Shown here: positions 26,060 through 35,872 of the stretch, in pieces
Layout of the letters: each line of letters starts with the position of its first letter
Position numbering within the stretch: position 1 is the stretch's first letter
DNA from: Luteipulveratus flavus
GTDB taxonomy: Bacteria; Actinomycetota; Actinomycetes; Actinomycetales; Dermatophilaceae
Length of the DNA: 64,000 bases
Direction: 5' to 3'
Assembly: GCF_029439465.1 (NCBI RefSeq)
Contig: NZ_JAROAV010000028.1
Coordinates: 372,001-436,000, forward strand
The notes under the pieces: generated by a model
Databases searched by the model: none
Told to the model about the DNA's origin: nothing
Seen by the model: only the letters and a program-made list of their open reading frames with translations
Made by a program: the position numbers and the translations under genes

Positions 26060-27243
26060 AGGTTGCCGTCGCGGAACCGCGCGAACTCGGCCCGCGCCCT
26101 CGGGCCGACCTGCACCACGGACGCCCCGCCGATCGTCGTCGCGCCGTCGTGGGCGACCGTACGACCGATCCGAGACGGGTTGAGCTGGTAGGCGCTCGCG
26201 AGGAAGGTGAGCACCTGGGTCGGGCTCAGGTCGGTGGTGACGTGCTTGTCGATGGCCGTCATGATCCTCGGCAGCGTGCGCACCCCCTCGCTTCGCACCT
26301 TCAGGAAGCCGCTCATCAGCAGCAGCCCCTGGTTCGCCGAGCGGTCGAAGTCACCACCGGGCAGCGACTTGCGCTCGCGGGCCAGGTGCAGGGCCTGCAG
26401 ACCGTTGAGGTTGTGGCTGCCGGCCGGCACGTCCTTGACCTGTCGCTTCAACGTCACGGGTACGCCGCCGATGGCGTTCACCGCGGCGGTCAGCCCCGTC
26501 ATGCTCGTCAGCAGGTACCCCTGCAGCGGCAGACCGGTCGTGCGGGCCACGGTGCTGGTCATCCCCTGCGGCCCGGCCGCCGACATCGCGCCGTTGATCT
26601 TGCCGCGGCTGCCACCTGGCAACGGCACGTAGGAGTCGCGCGGCATCCCGAGGATCCCGCCGCCGCCATGGCCGTCGAGCCCGATGACCTGGATGGTGTC
26701 GGCCCGGCTGCGCTGGACGTCCTGCCCCGGTCGCGCGTCCGAGCCGAGCGCAAGCACGAACCGCTTGCCCCCGAGGTACGGGCCCGGCGCGCCCTTGGAG
26801 GGCCACCAGCCGCCGACGACCTTCCAGGTGCTGCCCTGCTTGACGAGCAGGCTGACGTCCTCGCCCTGGGACAGCGCGCCGACCTGGGTGCCCTTCCAGG
26901 TGCCCTTGGCCGCCGTCGCCATCTCGGCGTCGGAGTAGGAGCTCTTGCCCAGTCGCTGCAGCACCTGCGGCGTCAGCGTGCCGTCGCCGACCGGCAGTGC
27001 GGGCCCCGGGGCCGACGCCGACGGGCTCGCGCTCGAGCTCGAGCCCGGACTGGGGCTCGAGCTCGTGGCGGAGGTGTCGTCGGCCGTCGTGGACGGGTTC
27101 GCGCTGCCGGTCCCTGCTGCCTCGCCACCGGAGTCGGAACCGGAGCAGGCAGCCAGCGGACCGGCGACGAGCACGGCTGCGGTCAGCACGGAGATCGCTC
27201 GAGCGGACGTCGGACGACCGGGGGCGCGGCGGCGAGCAGACAT
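26056..27243 (-). CDS. LytR-CpsA-Psr (LCP) family lipoprotein-like protein
   Basis: The 395-residue product has a signal sequence with lipobox LAAC, a long Ser/Pro/Ala tether, then an LCP domain: LALGSDARPG, SRADTIQVIGLD, ILGMPRDSYVPLPG (with the Arg/Asp residues that bind the lipid pyrophosphate) and INGAMSAAGPQG. LCP enzymes attach glycopolymers such as arabinogalactan or teichoic acid to peptidoglycan. Most LCPs have an N-terminal membrane helix; a lipobox is less common. The segment between tether and domain (about 90-165) is family-atypical. Confidence 0.85.
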   Translation of the reverse strand: MSARRRAPGRPTSARAISVLTAAVLVAGPLAACSGSDSGGEAAGTGSANPSTTADDTSATSSSPSPGSSSSASPSASAPGPALPVGDGTLTPQVLQRLGKSSYSDAEMATAAKGTWKGTQVGALSQGEDVSLLVKQGSTWKVVGGWWPSKGAPGPYLGGKRFVLALGSDARPGQDVQRSRADTIQVIGLDGHGGGGILGMPRDSYVPLPGGSRGKINGAMSAAGPQGMTSTVARTTGLPLQGYLLTSMTGLTAAVNAIGGVPVTLKRQVKDVPAGSHNLNGLQALHLARERKSLPGGDFDRSANQGLLLMSGFLKVRSEGVRTLPRIMTAIDKHVTTDLSPTQVLTFLASAYQLNPSRIGRTVAHDGATTIGGASVVQVGPRARAEFARFRDGNL

Positions 27244-27273
27244 GGAGCCCACCGTAGGTCCTGGGTACGGCAA

Positions 27274-27302
27274 CGGGCCGGGTGCATGTCGCACCCGGCC
27301 CG
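27274..27302 (-). terminator. hairpin terminator after clpC
   Basis: A perfect 12-bp stem (27274-27285 and 27291-27302) with a 5-nt loop lies 16 bp past the clpC stop on the minus strand, separating clpC from the LCP gene. Confidence 0.8.
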
Positions 27303-27317
27303 TCGTCGTCCTGCTGA

Positions 27318-29867
27318 CTAGCTCGCGTCGCTGTCGCTCGGCGCGGCGGTCGAACCACCCGTCGTGCCCGCGGTCGCGACCGGGATGGAGTCCGGGGCCT
27401 TGGCCCGCGGCGTCCCCTCGAAGGTGAACTCCGCCGCCTTGCCCTCGCCCCGCACGTCGATCAGCACGATCTCGCCGGCCGCCAGCTCGCCGTACAGGAT
27501 CTTCTCGGACAGCACGTCCTCGATGTCGCGCTGGATGGTGCGACGCAGCGGACGGGCGCCCAGGGCCGGGTCGTAACCGCGCTTCGCCAGCAGCTCCTTG
27601 GCCGGCTGGGTCAGCTCGATCGCCATGTCCTTGTCCTTCAGGCGCTCGTCCAGGCGGCCGATCATCATGTCGACGATCTGGACGATCTCGTCCTGGCTCA
27701 GCTGCGGGAAGACGATGGTGTCGTCCACGCGGTTGAGGAACTCGGGCCGGAAGTGCTGCTTGAGCTCGTCCTGGACCTTGGCCTTCATCTTGTCGTAGTC
27801 GGTGCCGGCCTGATTGCCCGAGGAGAAGCCGAGCGAGACGCCCTTGGCGATGTCCCTCGTACCGAGGTTCGTCGTCATGATGATCACGGTGTTCTTGAAG
27901 TCGACCACCCGGCCCTGGGAGTCGGTCAGGCGACCGTCCTCCAGGATCTGCAGCAGCGAGTTGAAGATGTCCGCGTGGGCCTTCTCGACCTCGTCGAACA
28001 GCACCACCGAGAACGGCTTGCGCCGCACCTTCTCGGTCAGCTGGCCGCCCTCCTCGTACCCGACGTAGCCGGGAGGCGAGCCGAACAGCCGCGAGACGGT
28101 GTGCTTCTCGGAGAACTCCGACATGTCCAGGGTGATGAGGCTGTCCTCGTCCCCGAACAGGAACTCCGCGAGCGCCTTGGCCAGCTCGGTCTTACCGACA
28201 CCGGTCGGACCGGCGAAGATGAACGAGCCACCGGGACGGCGCGGGTCCTTCAGGCCGGCACGGGTACGGCGGATGGCCTGGGAGAGCGCCTTGATCGCGT
28301 CGTCGTTGCCGACGATGCGCTTGTGCAGCTCGTCCTCCATGCGCAGCAGCCGCGAGGACTCCTCCTCGGTCAGCTTGAACACCGGGATGCCGGTGCTCGC
28401 CGCCAGGACCTCGGCGATGAGCTCCTCGTCGACCTCGGCGACGACGTCGATGTCGCCGGCCTTCCACTCGCCCTCACGGCGGGCCTTGGCGTCGATGAGC
28501 TTCTTCTCGTCGTCGCGCAGGGACGCAGCCTTCTCGAAGTCCTGCCCGTCGATCGCCGACTCCTTCTCGCGGCGGACGGCCGCGATCTTGTCGTCGTACT
28601 CGCGCAGGTCCGGCGGTGCGGTCATCCGGCGGATGCGCAGTCGCGCGCCTGCCTCGTCGATCAGGTCGATCGCCTTGTCCGGCAGGTGCCGGTCGTTGAT
28701 GTAGCGGTCGGCCATGTTGACCGCACCCACCAGGGCGGCGTCGGTGATCGTGACGCGGTGGTGCGCCTCGTACCGGTCACGCAGACCCTTGAGGATCTCG
28801 ATCGCGTGGCTGATCGTCGGCTCGGCCACCTGGATGGGCTGGAAGCGGCGCTCCAGCGCGGCGTCCTTCTCGATGTGCTTGCGGTACTCGTCCAGCGTCG
28901 TCGCGCCGATCGTCTGCAACTCACCCCGGGCCAGCATGGGCTTGAGGATGGAGGCCGCGTCGATCGCGCCCTCGGCGGCACCCGCACCGACGAGGGTGTG
29001 GATCTCGTCGATGAACAGGATGATGTCGCCGCGGGTACGGATCTCCTTGAGGACCTTCTTCAGGCGCTCCTCGAAGTCACCGCGGTAGCGGCTGCCGGCG
29101 ACCAGGGAACCCAGGTCGAGCGTGTACAGCTGCTTGTCCTTCAGCGTCTCGGGCACGTCGCCCCGGACGATGTCGGCGGCGAGGCCCTCGACGACGGCGG
29201 TCTTGCCGACGCCGGGCTCACCGATGAGCACCGGGTTGTTCTTGGTCCGGCGGGACAGGACCTGCATCACGCGCTCGATCTCCTTCTCGCGCATGATGAC
29301 GGGGTCCAGCTTGCCCTCGCGGGCCGCCTGGGTCAGGTTGCGACCGAACTGGTCGAGCACCAGCGAACCCGCCGGGGTGCCCTCCTGGCCGGTCTGCCCG
29401 CCGACGCCGGCACCCGCGGGCTCCTTGCCCTGGTAGCCGGACAGCAGCTGGATGACCTGCTGGCGGACGCTGGAGAGGTCCGCGCCGAGCTTGACGAGGA
29501 CCTGGGCGGCGACGCCCTCGCCCTCGCGGATCAGGCCCAGCAGGATGTGCTCGGTGCCGATGTAGCTGTGGCCGAGCTGCAGCCCCTCCCGCAGGGACAG
29601 CTCCAGCACCTTCTTGGCGCGCGGCGTGAACGGGATGTGGCCGGACTGGGTCTGCTGACCCTGGCCGATGATCTCCTGCACCTGCTCGCGGACGGACTCC
29701 AGCGAGATGCCGAGGCTCTCCAGAGCCTTCGCAGCAACGCCTTCGCCCTCATGGATCAGGCCCAGCAGGATGTGCTCGGTGCCGATGTAGTTGTGGTTGA
29801 GCATGCGCGCCTCTTCCTGGGCGAGCACCACCACTCGCCGGGCGCGGTCGGTGAACCGTTCGAACAT
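27318..29867 (-). CDS. clpC: ATP-dependent Clp protease ATP-binding subunit ClpC
   Basis: The 849-residue product is a full-length class I Clp ATPase. It has two N-terminal Clp repeats ([20 protein letters not shown] and [24 protein letters not shown]), a first AAA+ module with [10 protein letters not shown] near residue 215, a UVR-containing middle domain near 430-465, and a second AAA+ module with [10 protein letters not shown] near 553, plus the [10 protein letters not shown] Walker B. It unfolds substrates for ClpP. The ATG has GAGGAG upstream. Confidence 0.98.
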   Translation of the reverse strand: MFERFTDRARRVVVLAQEEARMLNHNYIGTEHILLGLIHEGEGVAAKALESLGISLESVREQVQEIIGQGQQTQSGHIPFTPRAKKVLELSLREGLQLGHSYIGTEHILLGLIREGEGVAAQVLVKLGADLSSVRQQVIQLLSGYQGKEPAGAGVGGQTGQEGTPAGSLVLDQFGRNLTQAAREGKLDPVIMREKEIERVMQVLSRRTKNNPVLIGEPGVGKTAVVEGLAADIVRGDVPETLKDKQLYTLDLGSLVAGSRYRGDFEERLKKVLKEIRTRGDIILFIDEIHTLVGAGAAEGAIDAASILKPMLARGELQTIGATTLDEYRKHIEKDAALERRFQPIQVAEPTISHAIEILKGLRDRYEAHHRVTITDAALVGAVNMADRYINDRHLPDKAIDLIDEAGARLRIRRMTAPPDLREYDDKIAAVRREKESAIDGQDFEKAASLRDDEKKLIDAKARREGEWKAGDIDVVAEVDEELIAEVLAASTGIPVFKLTEEESSRLLRMEDELHKRIVGNDDAIKALSQAIRRTRAGLKDPRRPGGSFIFAGPTGVGKTELAKALAEFLFGDEDSLITLDMSEFSEKHTVSRLFGSPPGYVGYEEGGQLTEKVRRKPFSVVLFDEVEKAHADIFNSLLQILEDGRLTDSQGRVVDFKNTVIIMTTNLGTRDIAKGVSLGFSSGNQAGTDYDKMKAKVQDELKQHFRPEFLNRVDDTIVFPQLSQDEIVQIVDMMIGRLDERLKDKDMAIELTQPAKELLAKRGYDPALGARPLRRTIQRDIEDVLSEKILYGELAAGEIVLIDVRGEGKAAEFTFEGTPRAKAPDSIPVATAGTTGGSTAAPSDSDAS

Positions 29868-30046
29868 GTCATCTCCTCGCGTACCGGGGTCGTGTCCACG
29901 ATATCTGCGGAGCCTGAGCGCCCCGGCATTTCCCCTGGTCCGTTAGTTCTTGACGCGGTCAACGCCGCCATCAGCGTCGGTGTTCCGCCGCCTGCGTTCG
30001 CCCATGGCGGAATCACGGTACGGACACCGCGCGTGGACGTGCTCCC
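29868..30046. other. clpC upstream region with a TTGAC-N3-GTCAA palindrome
   Basis: This gap precedes clpC on the minus strand. It holds the clpC ribosome binding site and, at 29950-29962, a palindrome of TTGAC and GTCAA around GCG, about 85 bp before the start. A heat-shock or ClgR-type operator is possible but no recognised consensus fits. Confidence 0.3.
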
Positions 30047-30104
30047 GGTGTGACCCACCGCGCACACCCCCACGCGGTGCGACCCACCGCGCGGGTGGCT
30101 CGTC
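30047..30104. repeat. 29-bp direct repeats, left flank of DUF559 gene (two units)
   Basis: Two units spaced exactly 29 bp apart begin GGTGTGACCCACCGCGC (30047) and GGTGCGACCCACCGCGC (30076). The same unit is found twice at 31228-31285, on the other side of the gene. Confidence 0.7.
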
Positions 30105-30193
30105 GTCCACAGCCCCCGCGTCCGGGTATCGGCCGTCCACCGCGGGCGACGTGGCCGTCCCGCTGGTCGACGAGCGCGGGCACGGTCGACCCC

Positions 30194-31198
30194 ATGAGCG
30201 TTCCTCCGCTGACCCACCACGAGGTCGCGCCGCTGACCGGCCGCGGCCGAGGTCGCCGCGACGCCAGACACCGACGCGCGGCGCCGCTTGCTGCGGAGTA
30301 CGACGGTGTCGCGTCGCGAGCGCTGTTGCGTCAGGTGGGGCTGACCCGTCACGACATCCGGTGCGAGGTCGAGGCCGGTCGGTGGCGGCCTCACGGTGTC
30401 GAGACCGTCGTCATCTCGCCCGGCAAGCCGACCCCGCGCGCAGTGTGGTGGACGGCCCTGTGGGAGACGGGCTGCGGGGCGGTGCTCGACGGCGTCAGCG
30501 CGCTGCAGGCGTCGGGGATGCTGGGCTTCGACAGCACGGTGGTCCATGTGTCGGTTCGCGGCGGGCGGCGCCCGCGGCGTACGGCGGGCGTCGTGGCGCA
30601 CACTCTCCGATCGGTGGGCGCCACCGCTGCCGCCGGCGTCCCTCGGACATCTCCGGAAGTCGCAGCCGTCCGGGCGGCGCAGTGGGCCACGTCGGACCAA
30701 CAGGCGGCCCTCCTCCTGGCGATGTGTGCTCAGCAGCGCCTCGTACGAATGGACCGGTTGCAGGACTTCTGGCAGACCGTCGGCCGGTCACCGAGGCAGG
30801 CCCTGATCGACCGCGTCATCCGCGACGTCAGCGACGGCGCCCAGGCGCTCGGAGAGCTGGACTTCGCGAGGATGTGTCGCTCGCGCGGCCTGCCCGAGCC
30901 GAGTCGCCAGGTGGTGCGACGGCTCGCCACGGGCCGGGCGTACCTGGACGTGGAGTGGACCGACCTGGGAGTAGCGGTGGAGATCGACGGGGGCCATCAC
31001 TTCCACGGGCTGCGACCGGTGGAGGACGCGCTCCGGCAGAACGCGATCGCGGCCGACGGGACGGTCGTGCTCCGGATCCCGCTGCTCGGCCTCCGGCTCG
31101 AACCCGAGAGGTTCCTCGACCAGGTGGAGCACGCGCTGCGGCTGGCCCGAGACCGCCGCGCCACCAGTCCGTGGCGTCGTTCACCACACGACGTGTGA
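30194..31198 (+). CDS. DUF559 endonuclease-like protein with AbiEi-like N-terminus
   Basis: The 334-residue product has an N-terminal region (ALLRQVGLTRHDIRCEVEAGRWR, then a winged-helix-like segment) resembling AbiEi-type antitoxin N-termini, and a C-terminal DUF559 domain with YLDVEWTDLGVAVEIDGGHHFHG, ALRQNAIAADGTVVLRIP. DUF559 belongs to the PD-(D/E)xK/Vsr-like nuclease fold; the candidate metal ligands are the Asp and Glu of LDVEW and EIDG. Biological target unknown. ATG 30194 is chosen as the first start outside the flanking repeats. Flanked by 29-bp repeats on both sides. Confidence 0.7.
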   Translation: MSVPPLTHHEVAPLTGRGRGRRDARHRRAAPLAAEYDGVASRALLRQVGLTRHDIRCEVEAGRWRPHGVETVVISPGKPTPRAVWWTALWETGCGAVLDGVSALQASGMLGFDSTVVHVSVRGGRRPRRTAGVVAHTLRSVGATAAAGVPRTSPEVAAVRAAQWATSDQQAALLLAMCAQQRLVRMDRLQDFWQTVGRSPRQALIDRVIRDVSDGAQALGELDFARMCRSRGLPEPSRQVVRRLATGRAYLDVEWTDLGVAVEIDGGHHFHGLRPVEDALRQNAIAADGTVVLRIPLLGLRLEPERFLDQVEHALRLARDRRATSPWRRSPHDV

Positions 31199-31227
31199 CC
31201 ACCCACGACCAGGTGACCGCCCGCCCC

Positions 31228-31285
31228 GGTGTGACCCACGGCGCGCAGGTCCACTCGGTATGACCCACCGCGCGCAGGGCCGCGC
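31228..31285. repeat. 29-bp direct repeats, right flank of DUF559 gene (two units)
   Basis: Units begin GGTGTGACCCACGGCGCG (31228) and GGTATGACCCACCGCGCG (31257), again 29 bp apart, and share GACCCACNGCGC with the left-flank pair. A degenerate third unit may precede at 31212. Confidence 0.7.
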
Positions 31286-31323
31286 GGTCGACGACCGAGC
31301 GGTCGCGCTGCGGAGAGCCTCAG

Positions 31324-31329
31324 TAGGTT
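31324..31329 (+). promoter_or_regulatory. putative -10 hexamer (TAGGTT), leaderless GTG
   Basis: TAGGTT ends 6 nt before the GTG at 31336. Confidence 0.45.
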
Positions 31330-31335
31330 GATCGC

Positions 31336-32388
31336 GTGAACGAGGTCGTCCGCATCGAGACGCTGGAAGCCGTGGTGGACGTGCTCGCCGAGCCGACCAC
31401 CGTACGGCGGCTGCGGCAGCAGTGGTCGCGCTGCCTGACCGGCCCGGCGTCGGCCGCCCCCGACCTGGTCGTCGACCTCACCGGGGCGCTGACCACCGAG
31501 GAGTCCGCCGACGAGACGGAGTACCGCGTCACCACCCGGGTGACCCGAGCCGCCATCGATGCGCAGCGCGGACGGCGGCTGCTATTGCACGCGGCGGGCG
31601 TGGCCGACCCGGTGACCGGGCGGATGCTGATCCTGGTCGCGGAGTCCGGCGGAGGCAAGACGACCGCCGCCGCGGTGCTGGGCCGTCGCCTGGGCTACGT
31701 CACGGACGAGACCGTGGCGCTCGACGACGACCTGACCGCGCTGCCCTTCCCCAAGCCGTTGTCCGTGGTGCGGCGGGGCGACGACCCGTACGACAAGTCG
31801 CAGCACGGCCCCGACGAGCTGGGCCTGCTGCCGGCGCCCGCGCGACCCACAGCGGCGGCCGTGATGCTGCTGGCCCGGGACCCCGAGCGCGACGAACCAC
31901 CGGCGCTCGAGGCCGCCCACGTCCTCGACGGGCTGCTCGCCCTCGTGCCGCAGACGTCCGCGCTTCCCGAGATCGACCGTCCGCTGTCGCGGCTCGCGGC
32001 GCTGATCGAGCGCACCGGCGGCATCCGTCGGCTGCGCTACCGCGAGGTCGCCGATGCCGCCGACCTGCTCTCCGATGTGCTGGGCGAGGTCCGCGCGACG
32101 CCCCCCTCCGTCGTCGCCCACCCGCCGACCACGCCACGTCCGGGATACCCCTACGCGCCGCCGCGACCGTTCACCGGCCCCGTCCCGCCGACCGTGCAGC
32201 GGGCGGACTACACCGACGCGGTGGAGTCGGCCGGCGACGTGGTCGTCCTGGTCGGTGCGAACCCCTACCGCCTGACGGGTCCGGCCGCTCGGCTGTGGTT
32301 GGCCGCCGGACGACCCGTGCCCTCCCCGGGCGAGGTCGCGCGCGAGCTGCTCGCGCTCGGGCTGCTGCGGCCGGCCTCCGGCGCCTAG
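31336..32388 (+). CDS. HprK-like P-loop protein with PqqD-like C-terminus
   Basis: The 350-residue product has a P-loop [12 protein letters not shown] near residues 99-110 after LLLHAAGV, the pattern of HPr-kinase-like ATPases (HAAGV...GxSGxGKTT), followed by DETVALDDD. After a Pro-rich linker (about 255-285) is a ~70-residue winged-helix-like region ([19 protein letters not shown]) resembling PqqD-type domains. Such kinase-like proteins appear with peptide-modifying or glycopolymer clusters, but here it stands alone. Its 3' end overlaps convergent ku by 4 bp. Confidence 0.65.
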   Translation: MNEVVRIETLEAVVDVLAEPTTVRRLRQQWSRCLTGPASAAPDLVVDLTGALTTEESADETEYRVTTRVTRAAIDAQRGRRLLLHAAGVADPVTGRMLILVAESGGGKTTAAAVLGRRLGYVTDETVALDDDLTALPFPKPLSVVRRGDDPYDKSQHGPDELGLLPAPARPTAAAVMLLARDPERDEPPALEAAHVLDGLLALVPQTSALPEIDRPLSRLAALIERTGGIRRLRYREVADAADLLSDVLGEVRATPPSVVAHPPTTPRPGYPYAPPRPFTGPVPPTVQRADYTDAVESAGDVVVLVGANPYRLTGPAARLWLAAGRPVPSPGEVARELLALGLLRPASGA

Positions 32389-33332
32389 CTGGCCTTCTTC
32401 TTGGCAGGAGCCTTCTTGGCCGTGGTCTTCTTGGCGGCGGTCTTCTTGGCCGGCGCCTTCTTGGCGGTCGCCTTCTTCGCCGCGGCCTTCTTGGCGGGCG
32501 CCTTCTTCGTGGACTTCTCCGCGGACGTGCGCCGTGCGTCACTCGCCTCACCGCGCGAGGACTTGGCCCGGTTGACGCTCTGCTGCAGCGCGGCGAGCAG
32601 GTCGACGACCTCCCCGCCGGTGTCGGCCTCGGGGGCCGGCGCCTTGACCTCGCCACCCTCGAGCTTGGCCTTGACCAGCGCGCGGACCGCCTGCTCGTAG
32701 TCGTCCTCGTACTCATCCGGCTCGTAGTCGCCGGTCAGCGACTCGACCAGCATCTGCGCCATCGCCTGCTCGGCGGGCTTGACCTCGTCGGACGCGTCGT
32801 TCAGGACGCCGAAGTCGGCCGCGCGCACCTCGTCCGGCCACAGCAGAGTCTGCATGCTGATGACGTCGTCCCGGACGCGCAGCACCGCGACCGTCATCCG
32901 GGTCCGGATCGAGACCGTCACCAGGGCGACGCGGTCGGTCTGCTCCAGCGCCTCACGCAGCAGGACGTACGGCTTGACGGCCGCCTTCTCTGGCTCCAGG
33001 TAGTAGCACTTGTCGTAGTAGAGAGGGTCGATCTGGTCCGACGGCACGAACTTGTCGACCGCGATCTCCCGGCTGGTGCTGATCGGCAGGTCGGACAGGT
33101 CGTCGTCGGTGAGCACGACCATCTCGCCGTCGTCGGTCTCGAACCCCTTGGCGATGTCGTCGTACGCGACCTCCTCGCCGTCGATGCTGCAGACCCGTTT
33201 GTACTTGATCCGGCCGCCGTCCTCGCGGTGCACCTGGCGGAACTGCACGTCGTGGTTCTCGGTGGCGGAGTACAGCCGGACGGGCACGTTGACCAGCCCG
33301 AACGACACAGCGCCTTTCCAGATCGCCCGCAT
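32385..33332 (-). CDS. ku: non-homologous end-joining protein Ku with Lys/Ala-rich tail
   Basis: The 315-residue product starts [28 protein letters not shown], diagnostic of bacterial Ku, which forms a ring on DNA ends and recruits ligase D. The core runs to about residue 250. The C-terminus (about 275-315) is a tandem array of [12 protein letters not shown]-type units, resembling histone H1 tails known in actinobacterial Ku and likely to bind DNA. It diverges from the ligase gene, with only 18 bp between the two start codons. Confidence 0.96.
   Translation of the reverse strand: MRAIWKGAVSFGLVNVPVRLYSATENHDVQFRQVHREDGGRIKYKRVCSIDGEEVAYDDIAKGFETDDGEMVVLTDDDLSDLPISTSREIAVDKFVPSDQIDPLYYDKCYYLEPEKAAVKPYVLLREALEQTDRVALVTVSIRTRMTVAVLRVRDDVISMQTLLWPDEVRAADFGVLNDASDEVKPAEQAMAQMLVESLTGDYEPDEYEDDYEQAVRALVKAKLEGGEVKAPAPEADTGGEVVDLLAALQQSVNRAKSSRGEASDARRTSAEKSTKKAPAKKAAAKKATAKKAPAKKTAAKKTTAKKAPAKKKAS
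32392..32515 (-). repeat. Lys-Ala coding repeats of the Ku tail
   Basis: The plus strand shows repeated CTTCTTGGC units at irregular 12-18 bp spacing, encoding AKK motifs separated by Ala/Pro/Thr. This is low-complexity coding repeat and a probable site of length variation between strains. Confidence 0.7.
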
Positions 33333-33350
33333 GCCCCCAAGGATGACCCC

Positions 33351-34316
33351 ATGCGCCCCATGCTCGCCACCCCGTCGAACCGGGTTCCTCCCGGCGACGG
33401 GTGGTGCCACGAGGTGAAGTGGGACGGGATGCGCGTGCTCGTGGACGCCCACGGCGGAGCGGTACGCGTGAGCTCTCGCACCGAGCGCGACGTCACCATC
33501 GCCTTTCCCGAGCTCACCCGCGAGGCGGCCGGGCTGACGGCGTACGACGACCTGCTGCTGGACGGCGAGCTGGTGGTGATGCGCGAGGGCAAGCCGTCGT
33601 TCAAGGCCCTGGCCGAGCGGTTCAACGTCACGAATGCGCGGGTGGCCGACCAGCTGGCCGCCTCGGCGCCGATCACGCTGATGGCCTTCGACGTGCTGCG
33701 GGTCCTCGACACGCCCGTCCTGTCCCGGCCGCTGCGCGAGCGACGGCGACTGCTCGAGGGCGCCGGGCTCGGGAGCGCGTGGGTGCAGGTGCCGCCGGTG
33801 TTCGAGGACGGAGAGACCCTGCTCGCCGCCACCACCGAGCAGGGCATCGAGGGGGTCGTCTCCAAGCGGTGGACCTCGCCGTACGTCCCCGGGCGCCGCT
33901 CGGAGGACTGGCGCAAGATCGTGCACCGCCGCACCGGCTCGTACGTCGTCGGCGGCTGGCGGCACGAGACGGGCAGCCGCGACCGGCTGGGGGCACTGCT
34001 CATCGGTACGGCGACGCCGGCCGGCCTGCTCTTCCGCGGGCGGATCGGCAGCGGGCTCGCCGGCCGAGCGGGCGCCGCGCTGCTGCCGGTCCTGCGAGGG
34101 CTGCCCGACGAGGGCGACCCGTTCGTCGACGAGCTGCCCCGGGAGGACCGCCTCGGCGCGACCTGGGTACGACCGACGCTGGTGGTCGACATCGAGCACC
34201 ACGGCCACGCCGACACCGGCCGGCTCCGGCAGCCCAGCTGGCGCGGCGTCCGCCACGACCTGACGGTCGAGGAGCTGCTGCGCACCGACACCGAGGACGA
34301 GGCGGGACATGCCTGA
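33351..34316 (+). CDS. ATP-dependent DNA ligase (LigC/LigD ligase-domain type)
   Basis: The 321-residue product has nucleotidyltransferase motif I EVKWDGMR with the AMP-accepting Lys 23, motif III-like TLMAFDVL, motif IV GIEGVVSKR and motif V DWRKIVHRR, plus an OB-fold tail ending in WVRPTLVVDIEH and LRQPSWRGVR, as in the ligase domain of LigD. AAGGA lies 8 nt before the ATG. It seals ends presented by Ku, encoded divergently. The polymerase is a separate gene that overlaps its stop by 8 bp. Confidence 0.93.
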   Translation: MRPMLATPSNRVPPGDGWCHEVKWDGMRVLVDAHGGAVRVSSRTERDVTIAFPELTREAAGLTAYDDLLLDGELVVMREGKPSFKALAERFNVTNARVADQLAASAPITLMAFDVLRVLDTPVLSRPLRERRRLLEGAGLGSAWVQVPPVFEDGETLLAATTEQGIEGVVSKRWTSPYVPGRRSEDWRKIVHRRTGSYVVGGWRHETGSRDRLGALLIGTATPAGLLFRGRIGSGLAGRAGAALLPVLRGLPDEGDPFVDELPREDRLGATWVRPTLVVDIEHHGHADTGRLRQPSWRGVRHDLTVEELLRTDTEDEAGHA

Positions 34317-35214
34317 CAAGGAGCAGATCACCGTGCAGGTCGGCGGGCGGCGGCTGAGGCTGTCGAGCCTGGACAAGGTGCTCTTCCCCGCCACCGAGAC
34401 GACCAAGGGCGAGGTGCTCAACTACTACGCCCACGTCGCGGCCGTACTGCTGCCGGTGATCGAGGAACGGCCGCTGACCCGGATCCGCTGGCCGCACGGG
34501 GTCAACGACATGTCCTTCTTCGAGAAGAACCTGCCCTCCGGCGCCCCGTCGTGGCTGGAGCGGGTCACCATCCAGGGGTACGGCTCACGCGGCGGTGGTG
34601 ACTCCGTGACCTACCCGATGGTGGACGACCTCGGCGCCCTCACCTATCTGGTCAACCTCAACTCGATCGAGCTGCACGTCCCCCAGTGGCGGGTGTCGTC
34701 CGACGGCAAGCCGGTGAACCCCGACCGCCTCGTCATCGACCTCGATCCGGGGTCGCCGGCCGGACTGCACGAGTGCGCCAAGGTCGCCCTGCTCGTGCGG
34801 GATCGCCTTGCGGACGAGGGGTACTCGTCGGTCCCGGTCACGTCGGGCAGCAAGGGGATGCAGCTGTACTCCGCGCTCGACGGGTCGCGGTCCTCGGACG
34901 ACGTGCGCGAGTGGACCAAGGGCATCGCCCAGGAGCTGACCAAGCAGATGCCCGGCGACGTGGTGTGGAAGATGACCAAGTCGCTGCGCCCGGGCAAGGT
35001 GCTGCTCGACTGGTCCCAGAACGTCGCCGCGAAGACGACGATCGCCCCGTACTCGCTGCGGGGCCGGGACCGCCCGACCGTCGCCGCACCCCGCACCTGG
35101 GACGAGGTGGAGGAGGGCGCGCAGGAGCGGGACGCGTTGCGGCAGCTGGACATGGACGAGGTGCTGGACCGGGTGGCCGAGCACGGCGACCTGTTCGCCC
35201 ACCAGCTCACCTGA
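34309..35214 (+). CDS. LigD-type polymerase/primase domain protein
   Basis: The 301-residue product is an archaeo-eukaryotic-primase-like polymerase of the LigD PolDom family: SSLDKVLFPATETTKGEVLNYY, FFEKNLPSGAPSWL, DRLVIDLDPG (catalytic acidic residues), VTSGSKGMQLYSAL and WSQNVAAKTTIAPYSLR. It adds nucleotides, often ribonucleotides, at ends during joining. The gene overlaps the ligase gene by 8 bp. No phosphoesterase domain is encoded here, so the usual three-domain LigD is split and incomplete in this window. Confidence 0.93.
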   Translation: MPDKEQITVQVGGRRLRLSSLDKVLFPATETTKGEVLNYYAHVAAVLLPVIEERPLTRIRWPHGVNDMSFFEKNLPSGAPSWLERVTIQGYGSRGGGDSVTYPMVDDLGALTYLVNLNSIELHVPQWRVSSDGKPVNPDRLVIDLDPGSPAGLHECAKVALLVRDRLADEGYSSVPVTSGSKGMQLYSALDGSRSSDDVREWTKGIAQELTKQMPGDVVWKMTKSLRPGKVLLDWSQNVAAKTTIAPYSLRGRDRPTVAAPRTWDEVEEGAQERDALRQLDMDEVLDRVAEHGDLFAHQLT

Positions 35215-35872
35215 GCCGGGGGCAGCGGGCGCACTCGTGGGCGCCGGGGAGCGCGTAGATGAAGCAGCACGAGTCACGCCAGCGGTCCGGTGATGCCCAC
35301 CCCAGGACCGCGCGGCTCGCACCCGCCCACGCCGCCTGCCACGCGTCCTCGACCGAGCCGGCGCGGTGCGCCGAGCTCATCTTCACGCCCGGCTCGTACG
35401 TCCTCGCGAACTCCTGCGCGTGCGTCCGGTACGCCCGCTCGGCGAGCCCGCGACGCTCGGACAGCCGGGGCCGCCACTCGACCGGTCCGGGGCCGACCCC
35501 GAGCCGGTCGGCGAACCCGCCCGGACCGCTGAACCCGACGGACAGCCGCTCAGGCGCGAGGTCGAGGGCGTACGGCGAGGCCACCACGAGGTGCGCGATG
35601 CCGGTCGCGAGCGCCCCGAGATACCACTGCAGGACGAACGTCGCGGGTACGGCCGGAGCGGGCGCGGCGCCGTACTGCCGGCTCAGATCCGCAGCGCACG
35701 CCGCACGCCAGGTCGCCGTCGGGTCGCCGCCGGACCGCTGCGCGCGGAGCGCGTCCGCGCAGGCCAGGTCGAGCGGACGGGCGGTGGGGACGACCGAGAG
35801 CCAGCCGCTGGTGCGGCTGGCTCTCGTGCAGGCCCGGCGAACCGGGCCGTCGCCGGCGGTCCGGGCGCTCAG
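35207..35872 (-). CDS. FhuF-like (2Fe-2S) protein, apparent CTG start
   Basis: The 221-residue product ends in DSCCFIYALPGAHECARC, the C-C-x10-C-x2-C cluster of FhuF-type ferric-siderophore reductases. The body (FVLQWYLGALATGIAHLVVASPY) fits the same family. No ATG, GTG or TTG occurs near the expected N-terminus; the only canonical upstream start, GTG 35956, lies 88 bp inside lsr2. A CTG at 35872 overlaps the lsr2 stop as CTGA with AAGG about 7 nt before it, and is proposed as the start. Its 3' end overlaps the polymerase gene by 8 bp. Confidence 0.65.
   Translation of the reverse strand: MSARTAGDGPVRRACTRASRTSGWLSVVPTARPLDLACADALRAQRSGGDPTATWRAACAADLSRQYGAAPAPAVPATFVLQWYLGALATGIAHLVVASPYALDLAPERLSVGFSGPGGFADRLGVGPGPVEWRPRLSERRGLAERAYRTHAQEFARTYEPGVKMSSAHRAGSVEDAWQAAWAGASRAVLGWASPDRWRDSCCFIYALPGAHECARCPRLR

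Noticed and set aside
27753-30053. 766-codon open frame opposite clpC
   Set aside because: It mirrors clpC codons on the other strand, a common effect in GC-rich genes; no domain is visible and clpC is unambiguous.
30047-31285. Possible CRISPR array
   Set aside because: Only two adjacent 29-bp units per side with no spacers and no cas genes.
32392-32515. Possible minisatellite or CRISPR-like repeat
   Set aside because: It is the coding sequence of the Lys/Ala tail of Ku.
31422-34316. Single very long frame joining HprK-like region, ku antisense and the ligase
   Set aside because: Only the last third (33351-34316) shows a family; the rest is out of frame with the HprK-like gene or antisense to ku.
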